Shown: piece after piece, positions 34,911-42,991 of the stretch
Numbering within the stretch: position 1 is the stretch's first letter
Layout of the letters: every line of letters starts with the position of its first letter
Assembly (NCBI RefSeq): GCF_013166595.1
Contig: NZ_JABKKG010000013.1
Span: 1 to 61,820 of the forward strand
Origin: Palleniella intestinalis
GTDB taxonomy: Bacteria > Bacteroidota > Bacteroidia > Bacteroidales > Bacteroidaceae
DNA length: 61,820 nucleotides
Direction of reading: 5' to 3'
Notes under the pieces: model-generated
Database searches by the model: none
The model's input: only the letters and a program-made list of their open reading frames with translations
What the model was told of the DNA's origin: nothing
Program-made: the position numbers and the translations under genes

Positions 34911-37401
34911 TTTTTATAAGTGTATTATACATGTTTCTTAACCAAATCAATCTTTCGCCATCTGAAGTAAAAGGTTGATTTCTATAATATGAATCTACTG
35001 TCTCATCAATCAAATGGTGAATTCTTATTAACTCTGGAGGCATATTCTGATATATGTCTGCCAAAGATTTATCACAATATTTTTCTCGAACTTCTAACAA
35101 TGTTTTTGAGAGATTTCTCAATGCACATATTTGTTTATTATTCAATTCTGGAACAGGAAAAGTATTGTAGCACAAACTGCTTGAATATCTTGGACGTGTT
35201 TCATGTCCACCACACGCATTTTTTGCCCATACTTCATGCATCCGAGATTCTAAAAGGGCTAACAACCATATATCACAGTCAAAAACTACACTTACATTAT
35301 TGTTAACTATTGCATTAGAGCCTAAAATGCCCATTTGAAAATATTGACGATTCTCAGATGTGACACATGGGACTATTAACGAAACCTTACCTTTACTTGT
35401 TGTTCTATCTTCCCTAAATTTATGAGGATTCGCCTTGCTCTTCTCTGAAGAAGTTGATTTTGGGCTATTACGCTGCTGACGCACTTTCTCTATGCGGTCA
35501 GCAATGCCTTTTATCTGTAAGGCATCATTTAAGTCTTTGTCTGTTATCCACAGAACCCATTTAGGTCTTCCTTTAACAAATTCCTCTCCACCGTAAAGAG
35601 ATTTTATGTATTTTGAGGCATCCGGATACATTTCAAGAAAAACATCTAACTCTGCTGATGTGAACGTCAAATGTGTTGCTCCATCAGGCATGTTGCCCTT
35701 GCACATATGAGGCAATAATTGAGACAGTGGGGTTGTCCGGCTCTTTACACGTATATCTATATCAGGTAATAAATTTGCACCAATTTCTTGACATGGATAT
35801 TCTTTACCTCCATCATATAGGAATTTATTCTTTACCAGCCCCTTCATCGCAATTCCAATTATCACTACGGTAACGCCACTATTATCATTGGATGTTTTCC
35901 ACTTAAATGATCTGTGCGCAAATATATATTCGCATCCCGCATCATTTATTTTATCTAAAATAAACGTTGCTTGTGTTCCTTGTGATACAGAGTTTGTTAA
36001 TACAAAAGCTGATTTAGCATGAGTTCCACGAATAAACTTCGCAGTTTTCATAAGCCATGCCGAACAAAGGTCAGCACTATTTAGCTGTTTACTTGCGAAT
36101 ATTCGTTGCATTGACTTTTTTATTGATGCATGTATCTTGTTATTGCCCTTAAAGTCTGGGCTGCCAACTATATACAAAAAATCTGATGGGGCAACATAAG
36201 TTTCCCATGCTTCTTCAAGTTCATCTCCAATATAAACGGCTAATTGATTGTAAGTTTTTTTAATTGTTTCAATGTTTAAAAGTCCTAATCGCTTAAGCTC
36301 CGAACTATGAACAAACGTTAAGGCAAGTCGAGTAAGTTCCTGTGTTAATTCATTTGAAACTAATCCAATAAAATGGCTAATATTTAATGGTTCTTGACAG
36401 TTTATAGAGAACTTCGCTTCAACGTCTCGAAGTTGTTGAAGCAAACCATTATAAGACGAAACCAAATAACAACCAGGACCATTTGTTGGGTCAAAAATCG
36501 TTGTATTATATATCTCTGTAACAACCTGAAAGAAATTCTCGTTAGTCGAAGAATTGGCTTTTTGTTGCATTTCTTTAAGAAACAATGGTTGAAGAAGTTT
36601 CTCTACGTTTATGAATGATGTTTGATGTCCATATAAACCTGCTTCATCCCTTCCTGTCATTTTATATATTAAGGAGGTGAGAAATTCTGCGTCAATTAGA
36701 TTTGTATCAAATTGTAATATCGCAAAAATATATTTATATGCATCCGAACTCAACAGCAAACATCTTGTATTGTCAGTAATATATGGGCAATCCCAAGCAA
36801 AAAAGAGGTCAAAGACCTTAGCCAGTTTCTCCTTTCCACTACTATTATACCCTTTAAGGCTATCAGAAACCTGCGACAATTCCAGCAAAGTGCTAAAATG
36901 TGCCATATAAAGGAGCGAAAAAATGAAAATTCGAGCATCCCTCTCATCGTTATCATTCAAAATTAGTTCTCTATATAGAGATTCTACGAGACTATCAAGT
37001 TCAAGTGTGCTATAATGATCATTACGATTTACGTCCCAACTATGCAATGGAGCGAGATAATGTATATAATTTGTAATTTCATTATAATCACATATAACGC
37101 TTCCAAGATATTCATTCGTAATAATGATTTGACTTGGAGTAAATACAATAAGAAGAGGCATGGTCTTTTTGGCTGAAGAATATTCTTCAGCCGATGTCAT
37201 ATCCTCTGTACAATATATAATAGCTCTTCGGTACACATAGAATGGTCCACTTTCACCAGCCTCAATTTTAGAATTGATTTTAGCAATAGTAGTATCAAGT
37301 ATGCCGAAAGTTGAAAGCAACCTAGCGACTACTTTAGTATAACTTTGAAAAACAAAATTGTCAAGTTTTTGTCTTATAGTATTTTCGTCAATCATTTTCA
37401 A
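34894..37401 (-). CDS. MmeI/type IIL-like protein with degenerate methyltransferase motifs
   Basis: An 835-residue protein collinear with the methyltransferase, target-recognition and C-terminal parts of MmeI-like type IIL enzymes. The family motif DPACGSGNFL is replaced by DPTNGPGCYL (304-313), the following GIE motif by GLVSN (346-350), and catalytic NPPF by GSPDF (413-417). The later parts are well preserved: FVLTNSVSQGTQ near 466, PKWVLWITD near 613, LIVPCVTSENRQYF near 675, LLESRMHEVWAKNACGG near 717 and YSSSLCYNTFPVPE near 739-752. So recognition appears kept while methyl transfer is lost. It probably acts as the specificity subunit with the helicase and nuclease. It overlaps the C5 methylase gene by 14 bp. 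Confidence 0.78.
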   Translation of the reverse strand: MKMIDENTIRQKLDNFVFQSYTKVVARLLSTFGILDTTIAKINSKIEAGESGPFYVYRRAIIYCTEDMTSAEEYSSAKKTMPLLIVFTPSQIIITNEYLGSVICDYNEITNYIHYLAPLHSWDVNRNDHYSTLELDSLVESLYRELILNDNDERDARIFIFSLLYMAHFSTLLELSQVSDSLKGYNSSGKEKLAKVFDLFFAWDCPYITDNTRCLLLSSDAYKYIFAILQFDTNLIDAEFLTSLIYKMTGRDEAGLYGHQTSFINVEKLLQPLFLKEMQQKANSSTNENFFQVVTEIYNTTIFDPTNGPGCYLVSSYNGLLQQLRDVEAKFSINCQEPLNISHFIGLVSNELTQELTRLALTFVHSSELKRLGLLNIETIKKTYNQLAVYIGDELEEAWETYVAPSDFLYIVGSPDFKGNNKIHASIKKSMQRIFASKQLNSADLCSAWLMKTAKFIRGTHAKSAFVLTNSVSQGTQATFILDKINDAGCEYIFAHRSFKWKTSNDNSGVTVVIIGIAMKGLVKNKFLYDGGKEYPCQEIGANLLPDIDIRVKSRTTPLSQLLPHMCKGNMPDGATHLTFTSAELDVFLEMYPDASKYIKSLYGGEEFVKGRPKWVLWITDKDLNDALQIKGIADRIEKVRQQRNSPKSTSSEKSKANPHKFREDRTTSKGKVSLIVPCVTSENRQYFQMGILGSNAIVNNNVSVVFDCDIWLLALLESRMHEVWAKNACGGHETRPRYSSSLCYNTFPVPELNNKQICALRNLSKTLLEVREKYCDKSLADIYQNMPPELIRIHHLIDETVDSYYRNQPFTSDGERLIWLRNMYNTLIKNEQSI

Positions 37402-38302
37402 TCATATACTTTATGATGTATCTTGCTATATATTCAGCCATTTTTACAGGTACGGCATTGCCAATGGCTTGTTCTATATCAGTTTTGGGACCAACAAAAG
37501 AAAATTCTGGCGGAAATGTTTGCAGAAGACTACGTTCTTTAGATGTTAGAGCGCGCACCAAACTTATATCACGTGCTTTATCTGCTGGATGAAACTTATA
37601 TCCGGAAGGGATAGGTCTATTTACGCCTCTAATTGTTGCACTTGGTTCATCAATAGAAAATATGGCTCTTCTTGCATAACTTCTTGGATGCATATAGTAG
37701 TATTCTGTATCTAAAGGTTGGCTCTTTAGATACTCTCTCACTGTCATTTTTTTGTCAGATAATCCTTCTAATAGTGATGGCAAGAGGAAATCGTCTTGTA
37801 CTCCGATTCTTCCAATAACAAAATATCGTTTTCGCATCTGTGGAACTCCCATATAACTAGCATCCCATATTCGCTTGGTAATTCCATACCCAGCCTTTTT
37901 AAAATTGGATAAGGCCTGCATAAACACGGGGGATTTCTCAATGTTATACACATTTTCCATAACGAACCAACGAGGTTTGACTTGAGATATAATACTACTA
38001 TATATCAAAGTAAGATTGGCTCGCTTTCCTTCGAATTCCCGTTTTCCTGCAATGGAAAAATCTTGACATGGCGGCCCCCCTATAATAATATCAGGGTTAG
38101 CCATTGCAAGTTCTTGATTTATATTTTGTTTTGATAAATCAACTTGATGTATAGGATGCTGAAAATTTGCTTTATAAATATCTACAGCCGCCTGCCAAAA
38201 GTCATATGCAGCAACAATCTCGAATCCTGCATTTTGGAATCCGAGACTCATGCCACCACATCCAGCGAAAAGATCAATTAATCTATATTTCTTATTTTTC
38301 AT
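37388..38302 (-). CDS. DNA cytosine-C5 methyltransferase 1
   Basis: A 304-residue C5 methyltransferase with intact motifs: I (DLFAGCGGMSLGF), IV with catalytic C79 (GGPPCQDFS), VI (MENVYNI), VIII (PQMRKRYFVIG) and X (AIGNAVPVKMAEYIA). I chose the Met at 38302, giving MKNKKYRLIDLF; an upstream Met at 38329 is possible. It overlaps the second methylase by 11 bp and is about half identical to it over the whole length. It should protect host DNA by forming 5-methylcytosine. Confidence 0.9.
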   Translation of the reverse strand: MKNKKYRLIDLFAGCGGMSLGFQNAGFEIVAAYDFWQAAVDIYKANFQHPIHQVDLSKQNINQELAMANPDIIIGGPPCQDFSIAGKREFEGKRANLTLIYSSIISQVKPRWFVMENVYNIEKSPVFMQALSNFKKAGYGITKRIWDASYMGVPQMRKRYFVIGRIGVQDDFLLPSLLEGLSDKKMTVREYLKSQPLDTEYYYMHPRSYARRAIFSIDEPSATIRGVNRPIPSGYKFHPADKARDISLVRALTSKERSLLQTFPPEFSFVGPKTDIEQAIGNAVPVKMAEYIARYIIKYMIEND

Positions 38303-39203
38303 TAATATGCTTTTTAAGACATCTTGCAAGATACTCTGCCAACTTTACTGGTACGGCATTTCCGATTGCAAGGTTTAAATTTGTTTTACTTCCATCACCC
38401 CAATCAAAGTCACGTGGAAAGGTTTGTATCCAACTGCGTTCTTGTGGAGTCAGAGAACGAATTGACGGGTTTAATGGTATTGGGTCATTGGGATGTCCTG
38501 GATAACCAGAAGGAACAGGCCTGTCAACACCACGTATCGTCATAGAAGGTTCGTCAATACTAAATATACCACGGCGAGAATATGAACGTGGGACTCTAAA
38601 ATAGTGTTCAAAACCCAAAGAATCGCCAAAATAATCTCGGAGCGTCATACTTTTCTTACTTTGTCCTTTTAATAATAGACTGTCAAGGAATCCGTCTTCC
38701 TCGTTTAAGCCACCAATTACAATGTATCGTTTCCTTTTTTGAGGAACTCCGCATTTACTAGCATCTATAACCATACGACTAATCCCATATCCAGCAGCTT
38801 TGAACATTGATAGTACAATTTCCAATTTTTCACTTTTCTGAATATTGGGAACATTTTCCATAAGGAAATAACATGGTTTAATACGTGTAACTATTTCCGC
38901 ATATTTTATCGTAAGTTGAGCACGTCCTAGATTTTCGTCTCTGCGACCAGCACTGGAATAGTCTTGACAAGGAGGCCCACCTATTATGACCATTGGCTTT
39001 AGTGAAATCATATCACTTAAATCTTCAATATCATTTAAATCTCGCTTATATATAGGATGTTCAAAATTCCTTTTATAAATAGAAATGGCCTCGTCCCAAA
39101 AATCATATGCGGCAGCAATCTCAAAACCTGCATTTTGAAAACCAAGAGACAGACCGCCACATCCTGCGAAACAATCAATGACACGTATTTTTTTCTTTGC
39201 CAT
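38292..39203 (-). CDS. DNA cytosine-C5 methyltransferase 2
   Basis: A 303-residue paralogue of the neighbouring enzyme, with motif I DCFAGCGGLSLGF, catalytic C79 in GGPPCQDYS, MENVPNI, PQKRKRYIVIG and AIGNAVPVKLAEYLA. Paired C5 methylases are known in restriction systems with asymmetric sites (for example LlaJI), one enzyme for each strand. The recognition region between VIII and IX differs between the two, consistent with different target strands or sequences. It starts 13 bp after the XRE gene. Confidence 0.9.
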   Translation of the reverse strand: MAKKKIRVIDCFAGCGGLSLGFQNAGFEIAAAYDFWDEAISIYKRNFEHPIYKRDLNDIEDLSDMISLKPMVIIGGPPCQDYSSAGRRDENLGRAQLTIKYAEIVTRIKPCYFLMENVPNIQKSEKLEIVLSMFKAAGYGISRMVIDASKCGVPQKRKRYIVIGGLNEEDGFLDSLLLKGQSKKSMTLRDYFGDSLGFEHYFRVPRSYSRRGIFSIDEPSMTIRGVDRPVPSGYPGHPNDPIPLNPSIRSLTPQERSWIQTFPRDFDWGDGSKTNLNLAIGNAVPVKLAEYLARCLKKHINEK

Positions 39204-39215
39204 ATTTATATATTA

Positions 39216-39410
39216 TTAATCCGAAATCAAATCCTTCATATCCACCGATAAAACAGAGGCAATTTTTTTTAAAATTTCCAGTGTAGGCTGTTGTCTATTT
39301 GTGCAATATGAGTTAACCGTACTATAACTTTTACCTAATTTAGTGGCAAGTTCAATTTGCGTCATATCTTTTTCGACTAAAACAACCTTGATTCGATTCA
39401 GCTTTTCCAT
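39216..39410 (-). CDS. XRE-family controller protein
   Basis: A 64-residue helix-turn-helix protein (MTQIELATKLGKSYSTVNSYCTNRQQPTLEILKKIASVL), the size and fold of restriction-modification C proteins. It is first in the operon ahead of the methylases, so it probably times methylase and nuclease expression by autoregulation. Confidence 0.87.
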   Translation of the reverse strand: MEKLNRIKVVLVEKDMTQIELATKLGKSYSTVNSYCTNRQQPTLEILKKIASVLSVDMKDLISD

Positions 39411-39433
39411 TTTTTTGAAATTAATTTAGAATG

Positions 39434-39441
39434 CAAAGTTA
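39434..39441 (-). promoter_or_regulatory. Likely -7 box of the restriction operon
   Basis: TAACTTTG on the minus strand (complement CAAAGTTA) matches TAnnTTTG and lies 23 bp before the XRE start codon. The -33 region is weak (TTT only), which is common where an activator is required. Confidence 0.45.
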
Positions 39442-40103
39442 CTAATTTTTTAGCGAAATAGCGTATATTTCTCACACTTTTATCAGCTATGATATATATT
39501 TGTCAAAAATATTGGGTATATCATTATTTGAGAGTTGCAATGAGATGCTATGCTGGACGTGAAGTTATATTTATAGGCTTTTTTGTTAATGATGATGTTA
39601 TGAGGATTGTCGTGATGTTGCGATAAACTTGTGTCAATCTCACTGATGCAGGCTTTGCCTGTAACGGTGAATTGTCATTTATATTGAGACTAGTCTATAA
39701 ATGCGCCTTACCACTTCTAATCAATCGTATTTCATGCGATGCCGGAAATCACAAGGAAGTTTTGATAGTTACGTCATCCGACCTACTCTGTGTTTTCAAC
39801 ACCAAGCAAGTCTTGGCTGATAGGTTGTTTCAACAGATGGATATATCTATGACGTTGTCAAAGATAGAAGCCACAAGGTTACGTTTCGCAAAAAGATGCT
39901 ACACTTCACTTTATGACTTCTCACATTGACAACGGGGTCTGGAAATCTAGTTTGGCTGTTCTTCTGTTGCAGGTTTCACTTGCAATAGAGAATAGCCAAT
40001 TTTGTTTTGAATACTTTTCTGGAAACGAAGGCATCTGCATGAATGTGAAATATTCTCTTTGGCAATCCAATTTTAGCTTCGGGGCGAATCGTTTTCCGTG
40101 CAA
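39442..40103. other. Intergenic stretch without a convincing gene
   Basis: About 660 bp between the restriction operon and the structured element. Open frames of up to 85 codons exist on the plus strand, for example 39672-39929, but show no recognisable domain and odd residue use. I see no repeat or tRNA in it; it may be decayed sequence. Confidence 0.4.
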
Positions 40104-40107
40104 AGGT

Positions 40108-40324
40108 ACGGCGGACGGCAGGAACGTCAAGTGCCGCTTCGCTTTCGTTCGGAGGGCTTGACGGCAGCCTTCCGCAAATTTTCTCATACCTCAAAAATTA
40201 GGGTATTCCGTCCGCACCCTCTGAACTCACACTTGTCTTATCCCCCTTTGGTCCACCGTGTAGAACTTGCACGAAAACGGTTCTCCCTGCCGCGAAGCTC
40301 AAAGAGCTTTACAAAAGGGAAAAG
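40108..40324 (+). ncRNA. Putative structured leader RNA, copy B
   Basis: Diverged copy of 26665-26866. Shared blocks include CAAGTGCCG(T/C)TTCGCTT, GGCAGCCTTCCGCAA, GGGTATTCC, ACACTTG(C/T)CTTAT and ACAAAAGGGAAA. The closing stem ACGGCGGAC (40108-40116) pairs with GTCCACCGT (40251-40259) at 8 of 9 positions; the same strand pairs perfectly with CCGTCCGC (40208-40215) through GCGGACGG. The terminal hairpin GAAGCTC-AAA-GAGCTTT (40294-40310) differs from copy A but keeps the stem and AAA loop. It ends about 20 bp before the 40345 gene. Confidence 0.55.
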
Positions 40325-40344
40325 AATTGAAACCCTAAAACAAT

Positions 40345-40659
40345 ATGAATATGGACTATCAGGAATTTTCAGGAGTTACAATCTCCGAACAAGACAAGGC
40401 TTTTGCCCAAGAGTTCGCCAACTTCGTGAACGGACGGATGTGTTCCGCCGAGAACACCGGCAGGGAGTTGACCAGAGCGCACCGCTACCTGCAACAGCAG
40501 ATGTTCAAAATGTTTATCGGTTTTATGCGCCAGTTGGCATACAACTATCAGAAAGGAACTTATGATGACCGCAACGAGTGGGCTTCACGGCTTGCATCGG
40601 AAGCGTACACACATCTGATTGAGAGTAATTTGATTTATGACCTTAATTTTAACAAGTAA
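40345..40659 (+). CDS. Small ICE protein of unknown function
   Basis: A 104-residue soluble helical protein (MNMDYQEFSGVTISEQDKAFAQEFANFV...). A second Met two codons on is an equally possible start. First gene of a compact operon of small ICE proteins behind the leader element; it overlaps the next gene by 23 bp. No known domain is recognised. Confidence 0.7.
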   Translation: MNMDYQEFSGVTISEQDKAFAQEFANFVNGRMCSAENTGRELTRAHRYLQQQMFKMFIGFMRQLAYNYQKGTYDDRNEWASRLASEAYTHLIESNLIYDLNFNK

Positions 40660-40831
40660 AGCAAAGGACGATACAGATTTCCCCGAATACGGGCGACAAT
40701 GCGAGTTAATCACTCCTTGGCGTGGCTACCACAGAGGTACAATCATCGCCCGGACTGCAAGAGGCTTTGTCATGCAGTTCAGCAGCGATGCAGAGATAGA
40801 AGTATATGAGGACGAAATAGAATTTGATTGA
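40637..40831 (+). CDS. Small ICE protein of unknown function
   Basis: A 64-residue protein with a beta-rich, SH3- or KOW-like pattern (YGRQCELITPWRGYHRGTIIARTARGFVMQF) and an acidic C-terminus. It overlaps the preceding gene by 23 bp and ends 1 bp before the likely start of the next. A nucleic-acid or protein adaptor is possible; not recognised. Confidence 0.6.
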   Translation: MTLILTSKAKDDTDFPEYGRQCELITPWRGYHRGTIIARTARGFVMQFSSDAEIEVYEDEIEFD

Positions 40832-40832
40832 T

Positions 40833-41192
40833 ATGTGCAGATTATTGACTCCCCAATTAGAGGAAGCCTTGCAAGGCTATCCGCTTTATTCCCAGGACGG
40901 CAAGGGGAAGGATGCCGTTTGTTGTGCGATATTCGCGCTCTGTTCAGTGCGCTGGTTCATTCTTGAAGGAGAAACCGAGGGTGAAGATGCCATCTTATTC
41001 GGCATTGTTGTCGGTTTGGCAGAGGATGAGTATGGCTACATTTCACTGAATGAGCTGTCGGAAGTAAGTTTAGACCTTACATCGCAAGGTTTGAGCAAAC
41101 TGCAAGTACGGCAACAACAGAACTTTCAGCCGACCCCACTAAGGAACTTGAACGACCAAAGGCTGCAAGGTTTCTTGGCAGGATTTGAGTAG
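40833..41192 (+). CDS. DUF2958-like protein
   Basis: A 119-residue protein from the ATG at 40833, just after the preceding stop; a TTG at 40824 would overlap. The central stretch VRWFILEGETEGEDAILFGIVVGLAEDEYGYISLNELSEV resembles DUF2958 proteins found on many plasmids and ICEs. Their function is not known. A hairpin follows the gene. Confidence 0.65.
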   Translation: MCRLLTPQLEEALQGYPLYSQDGKGKDAVCCAIFALCSVRWFILEGETEGEDAILFGIVVGLAEDEYGYISLNELSEVSLDLTSQGLSKLQVRQQQNFQPTPLRNLNDQRLQGFLAGFE

Positions 41193-41202
41193 TAATAACC
41201 CT

Positions 41203-41233
41203 GTCAGCCGTAGCACTCTTTGTTACGGCTGAC
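41203..41233 (+). terminator. Hairpin after the DUF2958-like gene
   Basis: GTCAGCCGTA (41203-41212) and TACGGCTGAC (41224-41233) form a perfect 10-bp stem. There is no T-run after it, so it may be a processing or attenuation site rather than a strong terminator. Confidence 0.5.
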
Positions 41234-41249
41234 ACAATACCATTTTAGT

Positions 41250-41606
41250 ATGAGAACAAAAAGATTGATAAACAAGATAGTCCGATGCGCAGAGGATAAG
41301 GGCTGGAATGTGAGTACCAAAAGAAACAATGGCATGACGATATTTGAGTTCAGCCAGTTTACTCCGGCAGGGCAGGATTTTTCCTTCACGGCAGAAATGA
41401 AAGGCAATCACCTTGACAGCCTGATTACGGGTATGGAGGATTACTATGAAGGCTTTGATGTGGATAGCGAAGCCTATCTGTGGCTTGATGAAAGCGGACA
41501 CGGCAGGAATGGCGCACCTTATCGTATGAGGGATGTGCTGGAGGATATGGAGGCAGCGGAGGAAATGATAAAGACTCTTCTTGATGCCGTCAAGACTTTG
41601 GAGTAA
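41250..41606 (+). CDS. Small ICE protein, paralogue of the 41700 gene
   Basis: A 118-residue protein from the ATG at 41250 (MRTKRLINKIVRCAEDKGW...). Blocks ...KGWNVS, F...FTPAG-DFSFTAE and a C-terminal helical part align with the next protein, so they are duplicates. Unknown function. Confidence 0.65.
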   Translation: MRTKRLINKIVRCAEDKGWNVSTKRNNGMTIFEFSQFTPAGQDFSFTAEMKGNHLDSLITGMEDYYEGFDVDSEAYLWLDESGHGRNGAPYRMRDVLEDMEAAEEMIKTLLDAVKTLE

Positions 41607-41624
41607 GGATAGAAGCGCATACAC

Positions 41625-41659
41625 AGTTTTGCCGTACCCGGTTCGGATATGGCAAAACT
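41625..41659 (+). terminator. Hairpin between the paralogous genes
   Basis: AGTTTTGCC (41625-41633) pairs with GGCAAAACT (41651-41659), followed by ATTT. It could be a weak terminator or an attenuator between the two small genes. Confidence 0.45.
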
Positions 41660-41699
41660 ATTTAAAGACCAATAGACAACCATCAAACCCAATGCAAGA

Positions 41700-42077
41700 A
41701 TGATAGACAATAGGATTTATACCATTGCAGCCAAGAACGGCTGGAATGTATCGGTAAAGCTCAAAGGTATCAACCTATGCTTTGACTTTCAACGGACAAC
41801 ACTCAGCGGTGTGCCTTTCAGCTTCACCGCCGAGATAACGGACGATAAGACGGAAAGTCTTGTTGCTGAGATTGTTTCTTTCGTGGATGCCATCGAGCCG
41901 TACATTTGTGCCAAAGAATGGATGATAAAGTCGGGAGTAATGGCATCCAACCGATATTTTCAAGCCACAGCGGACATAGAGGACATTCGCACGAAAGCGT
42001 GGCTGCTTGCTTGCGAGTTATCGGAAGCGATAAGTGGCATACCGATATGGGTAGCCAATCCGAAGCAATGGAACTAA
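41700..42077 (+). CDS. Small ICE protein, paralogue of the 41250 gene
   Basis: A 125-residue protein (MIDNRIYTIAAKNGWNVSVKLKGIN...) sharing NGWNVSVK and PFSFTAEI blocks and overall layout with the preceding gene. It converges with the HTH gene at 42074, overlapping by 4 bp. Unknown function. Confidence 0.65.
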   Translation: MIDNRIYTIAAKNGWNVSVKLKGINLCFDFQRTTLSGVPFSFTAEITDDKTESLVAEIVSFVDAIEPYICAKEWMIKSGVMASNRYFQATADIEDIRTKAWLLACELSEAISGIPIWVANPKQWN

Positions 42078-42319
42078 CGTGTCCCGTTTTTCCGTTTTCG
42101 CCCTTTCTTTGGTAGCCCCGCTATCTTGTAGGCAATCAGGTCGCTACCATAAAACCTGAGTTTCCCGGTTTCCGCCACTTTGATGAAAGGTAGCGGATTG
42201 TCCGGGTTGCGAATATAGTCATAGATTGTACACCGATGTACGCCAAGGTAACGTGCCGCTCTGCCGATGGAGTAAGTCTGCTCTGGCACTATCTCATCGA
42301 AAAGTCTTCGTATCACCAT
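42074..42319 (-). CDS. Excisionase-like helix-turn-helix protein
   Basis: An 81-residue protein with a MerR/excisionase-type DNA-binding domain (TYSIGRAARYLGVHRCTIYDYIRNPDNPLPFIKVAETGKLRFYGSD) and a basic tail. Such proteins control excision or transcription in mobile elements. The repeat cluster upstream (42521-42774) is a candidate binding region. Confidence 0.8.
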   Translation of the reverse strand: MVIRRLFDEIVPEQTYSIGRAARYLGVHRCTIYDYIRNPDNPLPFIKVAETGKLRFYGSDLIAYKIAGLPKKGRKRKNGTR

Positions 42320-42520
42320 AATTCAAGTCCTTTTCTTGCAAAGTTACTGGTGGTGAATAGCTTGCACAAGACGTTAAACATGGGATAATGTAGGAAATAA
42401 AGGGATTTTGTGAGACTTTGAGGGACTGCGCCATGATTTGCCCCGGTAGCTTTGCCTGTCATTAAAGGCAGCGGAGAAAGACAATGTGTTTTCCCGGAAA
42501 AGAAAACGGCATATATTTCA

Positions 42521-42774
42521 GGGTTGACAGCGTTGACCCGGAGACACGGCTTGCGAAGTTGAAAAAGCTGTGCGCGAAGCATCTGTAATACAATGTATTA
42601 TCTTTTTCTTTCTAAAAGAGTATATAGATAAATAGTTCGTGATTTGTCAACGATTGGCTCCAAAAATTTTGATTTTTCAAAAAGTGACTACCTTTGTCAA
42701 CGTTTGTCAACGCAACTTTTTGATACAATGTAATTGATATACAGAAGATTGAGCCTTGTCAACGCTGTCAACCC
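42521..42774. repeat. TTGTCAACG repeat cluster with 17-bp inverted repeat
   Basis: In the gene-free stretch 42320-42990, TTGTCAACG occurs at 42644, 42694, 42704 and 42756, and a near copy CTGTCAACC at 42765. GGGTTGACAGCGTTGAC (42521-42537) is the exact reverse complement of 42758-42774. It resembles a Rep-binding iteron region, an oriT or an operator; nothing else is seen in the gap. Confidence 0.6.
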
Positions 42775-42956
42775 GAAAATAGGTGCATATTATATTTTCG
42801 GAGTGCAATAGGGGGATGCTAATTGTATGTATTATCAACCTTTCAGATATGAGTCAAAATGCGGTATTTGGAAAGATAACTCCTCTATATGTAAAATTTC
42901 TGCATAAAACGCAGTTATTTTGCGGATTTCGGAAAGATAACTATGAGTAGTGGTAA

Positions 42957-42990
42957 AATAAAAGGTCATCCGAAACGATGACCTTTTATT
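42957..42990 (-). terminator. Rho-independent terminator of the rloAB pair
   Basis: AAAGGTCATC (42961-42970) and GATGACCTTT (42977-42986) form a perfect 10-bp stem with a 6-base loop. On the minus strand it is followed by TTATTTTA, directly after the rloB stop. Confidence 0.8.
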
Positions 42991-42991
42991 C

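Noticed and set aside
37388..39203. LlaJI-type system because of two C5 methylases
   Set aside because: LlaJI pairs its methylases with a McrB-like GTPase subunit; here the partners are an SF2 helicase, a MmeI-like protein and a GIY-YIG protein.
31229..39410. DISARM or BREX assignment for the restriction island
   Set aside because: No DUF1998 protein, phospholipase D protein, PglZ, BrxC or Lon-like protein is present, so the hallmark genes are missing.
39672..39929. 85-codon open frame in the gap after the restriction operon
   Set aside because: No domain, no operon fit and unusual composition; probably chance.
42313..42582. Minus-strand open frame upstream of the excisionase-like gene
   Set aside because: Unlikely residue composition and overlap with the inverted-repeat cluster; no family recognised.
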